DNA of 10,084 bases from NCBI GenBank assembly GCA_045540055.1, contig JAZQGO010000007.1:1-10084 (forward strand), in the 5' to 3' direction. The stretch is from SIG565 sp045540055 (GTDB taxonomy: Bacteria > Bacillota > Clostridia > Oscillospirales > Acutalibacteraceae). The notes beneath the pieces were generated by a model that saw nothing but the letters and a program-made list of their open reading frames with translations, was not told the origin of the DNA and searched no databases. A program made the translations under genes and the position numbers. Every line of letters starts with the position of its first letter. The first letter of the stretch is position 1. This document shows positions 6,773 through 10,084 of this stretch, piece by piece.

Positions 6773-7240
6773 TTAGTCGTTCTTTGCTACGGGATGGGGA
6801 ACCTGTGATTTTAAAGAAGCACGGGTCTTGCGGATTTCACCGAGGTTAGCGGTAAGACCTTCATCGGCTCTGCGCATAATGTCATCAACAAATTCCTGAG
6901 CGGCTTTACGCATCTCTCTGCTCTTAGTTTGAGCGTTTGCGATAATTTCGCTTGCTTTTTCTTGTGCTAATTTTGTGATAGCCTCCTGAGAAACCATTGC
7001 ATTTGCACGCTCTTCAGCACTGCGGATAATACCGTCAGCCTCACGCTTAGCATTGGTGATAATATCGGCACGGTCGGCAACGATGCCTCGAGCCTGCTTA
7101 ATTTCGCTGGGAATGTTAAGACGAATATCATCAATAACTGCTCTCAAAGATTCGGCGTTTACAATTCTGCGGTTGCCTGGCATTTTAACGCCGCCCTCTA
7201 ATGCTTCGTCTAACTGTTCAAGTAATTCTTCGATACTCAT
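6773..7240 (-). CDS. Coiled-coil protein resembling ATP synthase subunit b/H or DivIVA
   Basis: A 155-residue soluble, charged, Ala/Glu/Arg-rich protein. After a short N-terminal helix (MSIEELLEQLDEAL) comes a linker with PGNRRIVNAE, then a segment with conserved LNIPSEIKQAR (about 41-51). A long predicted coiled coil (about 52-145) follows with repeated AKREAD, AEERA and AQTKSREMR patterns. In Clostridia such proteins next to coaD are often labelled ATPase or V-type ATPase subunit H, but that rests on coiled-coil likeness; nothing here ties it to an ATP synthase. A DivIVA-like scaffolding role is equally possible. ATG 7240 has AAAGGA ten bases upstream. It is last in the rsmD-coaD operon, 26 bases after coaD, before the bidirectional terminator. 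Confidence 0.8.
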   Translation of the reverse strand: MSIEELLEQLDEALEGGVKMPGNRRIVNAESLRAVIDDIRLNIPSEIKQARGIVADRADIITNAKREADGIIRSAEERANAMVSQEAITKLAQEKASEIIANAQTKSREMRKAAQEFVDDIMRRADEGLTANLGEIRKTRASLKSQVPHPVAKND

Positions 7241-7266
7241 ATTAAATACATCCTTTCAGTACGGGC

Positions 7267-7758
7267 TCAGTTTTTACTGCCGCCCAATCTTTCAATAATA
7301 TCTTTGTGAATTCGCTTCGGCACAAAGGCCGAGATGTCGCCGCCCATGCTAGCTATCTGCTTAACCATGCTTGAGCTTAAATACATAAATTCAGCATTGG
7401 TGGTTAAGAACAGCGTCTCAATTTGGGGATTAAGTTTTTTATTAGCAAGTGCCATCTGAAACTCATATTCAAAGTCAGACATAGCACGTAAGCCCTTAAC
7501 AATAGCATAAGCATTATGCTGTCTTGCGTAATCTGATAAAAGGCCGTCGTAGTAAGCAACCTCTACATTTTTAAGGTGAGATACGCACTTTTTTATCATA
7601 TCAACACGCTCTTCCACGCTGAAACTGTAATGCTTTTTGTAATTTATCATCACAACAACTATGACATTATCAAAAAGTGAAGAAGCACGCTCAATAATAT
7701 CAATATGTCCGTGTGTTATGGGGTCATAACTACCGGGGCATATAACAGTCTTATTCAA
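7267..7758 (-). CDS. coaD: Phosphopantetheine adenylyltransferase
   Basis: Penultimate enzyme of CoA synthesis: ATP plus 4'-phosphopantetheine gives dephospho-CoA. From TTG 7758 (163 residues, normal length) it shows CPGSYDPITHGH (7-18) with the nucleotidyltransferase T/HxGH motif at 15-18, the KGLRAMSDFEYEFQMA segment, and SSSMVK (the ISSTxVR-like motif) in the C-terminal third. The open frame extends further upstream to 7893, but those residues lie inside rsmD and are not CoaD-like. TTG 7758 puts Met just before the family's usual NKTVICPGS start; GTG 7767 is an alternative. It overlaps the rsmD end by 8 bases, implying coupled translation. The rsmD-coaD pair is common in Firmicutes. Confidence 0.93.
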   Translation of the reverse strand: MNKTVICPGSYDPITHGHIDIIERASSLFDNVIVVVMINYKKHYSFSVEERVDMIKKCVSHLKNVEVAYYDGLLSDYARQHNAYAIVKGLRAMSDFEYEFQMALANKKLNPQIETLFLTTNAEFMYLSSSMVKQIASMGGDISAFVPKRIHKDIIERLGGSKN

Positions 7759-8302
7759 TTTCTTCACGCTCTTTTCTATAGAAGGAAACTGCAATCTTAC
7801 CGTATTTCGAGCTTTTATATTTTTTAAACTCGCCGATATTTTCGGGTGTGCAGATATCGGTAGGATGCTCACAAATAATAATTCCGTAATCACTCATAAT
7901 ACCCGTCACCTTTTCGAGTGCCTTTTCAAGTAGGCCCTCGCGGTAGGGTGGGTCTAAAAAGGCAATGTCAAAGGCATCTCTTGTCGACGCACAGAAGGAA
8001 AAATAATCTGCACGAACAACCTTCGCCATTTCTTTAAAGCCTGTCGCTTTAAGATTGCGCTCAATTACAGCAATTGCATCGGTGTTCAGGTCAACAAAGG
8101 TCGCACTATCAGCACCACGGCTTAACGCCTCAATACCAAGCTGACCGCTGCCAGCGAAAAGGTCGAGAATGCGCCTGCCTTCAAGGTCAAACTGAATTGA
8201 ACTGAACACAGCCTCTTTAACCTTATCGGTAGTAGGTCTTACATCATTGCCACTGAGCGTTTCAAGCCTTCTGCCGCGGGCAATACCCGTAATAACTCTC
8301 AT
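7751..8302 (-). CDS. rsmD: 16S rRNA (guanine(966)-N(2))-methyltransferase
   Basis: A 183-residue SAM-dependent methyltransferase acting on 16S rRNA during small-subunit assembly. Features from ATG 8302: N-terminal MRVITGIARGRRLET, VRPTTDKVKEAVFSSI (21-36), the SAM-binding loop DLFAGSG (47-53), FVDLN (69-73) and the N-methyltransferase catalytic motif DPPY (117-120). All are typical of RsmD. ATG 8302 is preferred over GTG 8308 because AGGTGG lies 7-8 bases upstream of it. It is the first gene of a leftward operon with coaD and the coiled-coil gene, under the promoter at 8325-8354, with a leader of about 16 bases. Confidence 0.94.
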   Translation of the reverse strand: MRVITGIARGRRLETLSGNDVRPTTDKVKEAVFSSIQFDLEGRRILDLFAGSGQLGIEALSRGADSATFVDLNTDAIAVIERNLKATGFKEMAKVVRADYFSFCASTRDAFDIAFLDPPYREGLLEKALEKVTGIMSDYGIIICEHPTDICTPENIGEFKKYKSSKYGKIAVSFYRKEREEIE

Positions 8303-8324
8303 TTTCACACCACCTATTTATAGT

Positions 8325-8354
8325 ATTATCACACGAAATAGGGTATTTTGTCAA
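8325..8354 (-). promoter_or_regulatory. Sigma-A promoter for rsmD-coaD operon
   Basis: Leftward TTGACA (8354-8349) and GATAAT (8330-8325) with an 18-base spacer. An extended -10 TG lies one base before the hexamer. The expected start near 8318 leaves a short leader with AGGTGG. Confidence 0.75.
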
Positions 8355-8391
8355 TATTTATTTTATATATTGTAATATCTAAGTATTTTTA

Positions 8392-8420
8392 TTGACTTTT
8401 GTTTATAATGTTTTTATGGT
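8392..8420 (+). promoter_or_regulatory. Possible rightward promoter in the rsmD-yfcE gap
   Basis: TTGACT (8392-8397), 17 bases, then TATGGT (8415-8420). No gene begins downstream; the next signal is the bidirectional terminator at 8491-8512. It could make a transcript of roughly 90 bases or be chance in AT-rich sequence. Confidence 0.25.
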
Positions 8421-8479
8421 TTATACCGGGCGATAGATATAAATTTATTAACACGGACACGGAGAATATTTAAATAAGT

Positions 8480-8519
8480 TGTAAAAATAAAAAGGGCAGT
8501 TAACCGCCCTTTATTTTTT
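8480..8519. terminator. Bidirectional terminator at the end of the phosphodiesterase gene
   Basis: AAAGGGC (8491-8497) pairs with GCCCTTT (8506-8512), enclosing a palindromic GTTAAC core across one mismatch. Leftward T-rich tail lies at 8490-8482, rightward ATTTTTTA at 8513-8520. The stem overlaps the TAA stop (8513-8511) of the leftward gene, which it should terminate. Confidence 0.85.
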
Positions 8520-9053
8520 ATATGATTTAATACTATTTCCTTTAAGGTCGTACCAAGTAAACTCACCTTTTTCATATATCATATATCCGTGGTGACTGTT
8601 TTCTTTTGGAATTGATACTGAGCCTGGATTTATATAGGTGTAGCCCTCATGCTCGTTACAAGCAGGAATATGTGTGTGTCCGTGAAGCAGAATGTCGCCG
8701 TTAGATAGAGGCGGCAAATTGTTTTCGTTATAGTTGTGCCCGTGGGTTGCATAAATAGTTGTGTCACCGTCGTAAATTACTGCATAGTCGGCAAGGACGG
8801 GGAAGGCGAGCACCATTTGGTCAACCTCGGTGTCACAGTTGCCGCGCACACAAAGAATTTGATTTTTAAGTCCGTTTAGCATTTCGATAACTGCCTTTGG
8901 GTTATAGTCCTTCGGTAAATCATTTCTCGGTCCGTGGTAGAGAATGTCGCCAAGAAGCAGCATTTTCTCACAGCCCGTTTTAGTAAATTCTGCGAGCATT
9001 TTTTCGCAGTAATAGGCCGAGCCGTGTATGTCTGATGCAATAAATAATTTCAT
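8511..9053 (-). CDS. YfcE-type metallophosphodiesterase
   Basis: A 180-residue cytosolic calcineurin-like phosphoesterase. Dinuclear metal-site motifs appear in order: DIHG (8-11), GD near LLLGDILYHG (35-36), GNCD (71-74), THGH (103-106) and GHTH (125-128). This layout and length match the YfcE/MJ0936 family, which hydrolyses phosphodiesters with Mn2+ in vitro; the natural substrate is not known. Start ATG 9053 has AAGGTG six bases upstream; the GTG at 9062 overlaps that site. It is a single-gene unit, with its own promoter at 9071-9099 and a terminator overlapping its stop. It is divergent from the 5S rRNA gene. Several clostridial genomes name such proteins YfcE, but orthology is not proven here. 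Confidence 0.9.
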   Translation of the reverse strand: MKLFIASDIHGSAYYCEKMLAEFTKTGCEKMLLLGDILYHGPRNDLPKDYNPKAVIEMLNGLKNQILCVRGNCDTEVDQMVLAFPVLADYAVIYDGDTTIYATHGHNYNENNLPPLSNGDILLHGHTHIPACNEHEGYTYINPGSVSIPKENSHHGYMIYEKGEFTWYDLKGNSIKSYKK

Positions 9054-9070
9054 AATAATCACCTTAAATA

Positions 9071-9099
9071 ATGATAAAGGAAGTATAAATTTTTGTCAA
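9071..9099 (-). promoter_or_regulatory. Sigma-A promoter for the phosphodiesterase gene
   Basis: Leftward TTGACA (9099-9094), 17-base spacer, TATCAT (9076-9071), ending 17 bases before the ATG at 9053. Its -35 lies 33 bases from the -35 of the rightward 5S promoter, so the two are divergent. Confidence 0.75.
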
Positions 9100-9132
9100 C
9101 AAAGATATTTTAAAAATTTTTTCAAAAAAGTC

Positions 9133-9161
9133 TTGACAAAGGCAAATGCTTGTGATATACT
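9133..9161 (+). promoter_or_regulatory. Sigma-A promoter for 5S rRNA
   Basis: TTGACA (9133-9138), 17-base spacer, TATACT (9156-9161), with an extended -10 TG at 9153-9154. The strong match and position about 30 bases before the 5S gene fit an rRNA promoter. Confidence 0.85.
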
Positions 9162-9191
9162 ATCAAAGTCGCCTGAAGGACGACACAAAAA

Positions 9192-9307
<116 letters not shown>

Positions 9308-9310
9308 ACA

Positions 9311-9342
9311 AAACACACAACGAAGGTTGTGTGTTTTTTTTT
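9311..9342 (+). terminator. Intrinsic terminator of the 5S rRNA gene
   Basis: AAACACACAAC (9311-9321) pairs perfectly with GTTGTGTGTTT (9326-9336) around a GAAG loop, followed by an unbroken T-run to 9342. It lies four bases past the 5S end. Confidence 0.92.
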
Positions 9343-9397
9343 CGAATACAGACAGGTTGTTCTCTCATATTATTAAATATCCAAAGGAGAGTCTGCT

Positions 9398-10084
9398 ATG
9401 AAACTGTTTGTAATAACCAAAAAGCATCTTATAATTGCCAGTTGTCTTGTAATTGCGCTGACTCTGAGTGTGGTGGGAGCGACGTCCACCTTTGCGCAGA
9501 GCAACCGAAAATTGCCGATATACTGCGTCGAGACCGAAAAAAAGCAAATAGCCATAAGCTTTGACGCTGCGTGGGGAGCTGATGATACTGATACACTGAT
9601 ATCTATTTTAAAGGAGCACGAGGTGCCCGCCACATTTTTTGTTGTTGGCGCGTGGGTAGATAAATATCCCGAGGAGGTAAAGAGACTTAGTGATGCGGGA
9701 CATCAGGTGCAAAATCATTCAAACACACACCCCAATATGCCGCGGCTCTCAAATGCGCAAATGTGCGATGAGATTAAAAGCTGTAACGATAAAATAGAAA
9801 AGGTGACAGGGCAGCGCCCAACACTGTTTAGACCACCGTATGGAGATTACAATAATGCGACGATAGAGAACACCGAAGCAATGGGTATGAAGTGCATACA
9901 ATGGGACGTTGATAGTCTCGACTGGAAAGAAAATGCCACCCCCGATACAATATACCAAAAGGTGACGAGCAAGGTAAAGAATGGCTCGATAGTACTTTTT
10001 CACAACGATGCCGAGCATACCCCCGAAGCCCTGCCGCATATTCTTAAAACATTAAAGGAGCAGGGGTATGAGTTTGTGTTTATA
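9398..10084 (+). CDS. Secreted polysaccharide deacetylase (NodB domain, PdaB-like), 3' end beyond window
   Basis: 229 residues are visible and the frame runs off the window. ATG 9398 has AAAGGAGA seven bases upstream. The N-terminus is a signal peptide or anchor: basic start, hydrophobic 11-28, possible cleavage after TFA (33). The NodB domain follows: motif 1 SFDAAWG (54-60, Asp56), zinc histidines in HSNTH (107-111), RPPYG (145-149), DVDSLDW (170-176) and LFHN (200-203). These enzymes remove acetyl groups from peptidoglycan or related glycans outside the membrane; PdaB relatives act in sporulation. The usual second Asp of motif 1 is replaced by Ala; from memory, FDAAWG is shared by clostridial relatives, so it is probably a subfamily trait. 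No clear promoter lies between the 5S terminator and this gene. Exact substrate is unknown. Confidence 0.92.
   Translation, partial: MKLFVITKKHLIIASCLVIALTLSVVGATSTFAQSNRKLPIYCVETEKKQIAISFDAAWGADDTDTLISILKEHEVPATFFVVGAWVDKYPEEVKRLSDAGHQVQNHSNTHPNMPRLSNAQMCDEIKSCNDKIEKVTGQRPTLFRPPYGDYNNATIENTEAMGMKCIQWDVDSLDWKENATPDTIYQKVTSKVKNGSIVLFHNDAEHTPEALPHILKTLKEQGYEFVFI

Noticed and set aside
8408..8473. Rightward 21-codon open frame beginning ATG TTT TTA TGG
   Set aside because: No ribosome binding site and a TATAAT directly before the ATG; chance is the simpler reading.
9344..9373. Sporulation-type (sigma E-like) promoter before the deacetylase, from CATATTAT and an upstream ATA
   Set aside because: Spacing and -35 match are poor; suggested mainly by the PdaB-like product.
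9749..10039. Leftward open frame of 96 codons
   Set aside because: Antisense to the NodB domain of the deacetylase, which has all expected motifs.

Overview
The window looks like chromosomal DNA of an anaerobic, low-to-moderate GC Gram-positive bacterium of the class Clostridia, most likely an Oscillospiraceae/Ruminococcaceae-type gut organism. The basis is the clostridial protein types (a Cys-rich FeoB, a BirA without a DNA-binding domain, a coiled-coil protein next to coaD, a PdaB-like deacetylase), strong Shine-Dalgarno sites with frequent TTG starts, consensus sigma-A promoters, and a palindromic intergenic repeat of a kind I recall from that family. Lineage is inferred, not proven.

Layout. 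Positions 1-363 hold no gene: a MITE-like palindromic element (about 51-230), then hairpins that end the leftward feo transcript. Positions 364-4031 read leftward: birA and bioY (biotin ligase and biotin uptake) from a perfect TTGACA-N17-TATAAT promoter, ended by a terminator that overlaps the bioY stop codon, then feoA and feoB (ferrous iron uptake). About 4032-4199 is a divergent intergenic region. Positions 4200-6730 read rightward as four overlapping genes: a degenerate macro-domain-like protein, a low-molecular-weight tyrosine phosphatase, a DUF5662-like protein and a cysteine synthase. A perfect 11-bp bidirectional terminator separates them from the leftward rsmD-coaD-coiled-coil operon (6773-8354). 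A leftward YfcE-type phosphodiesterase follows (8511-9053). It shares a divergent promoter region with a solitary 5S rRNA gene (9192-9307) that has its own promoter and terminator. The window ends inside a rightward secreted polysaccharide deacetylase gene (9398 onward).

How the genes fit together. BirA uses biotin imported by BioY. FeoA/FeoB import Fe2+. RsmD and CoaD are housekeeping functions (16S rRNA methylation and CoA synthesis). The four-gene rightward unit is the least explained: its close overlaps suggest coupled expression of a probable pseudo-macrodomain, a phosphatase, a His-rich putative metal protein and CysK.

The most unusual local feature is at feoA/feoB. The two are in the same reading frame, separated by a single TAG, and feoB has no ATG, GTG or TTG start before its G domain. 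TAG is the only amber stop among the twelve complete genes seen here. No phage, insertion sequence, CRISPR array or defence system is visible.
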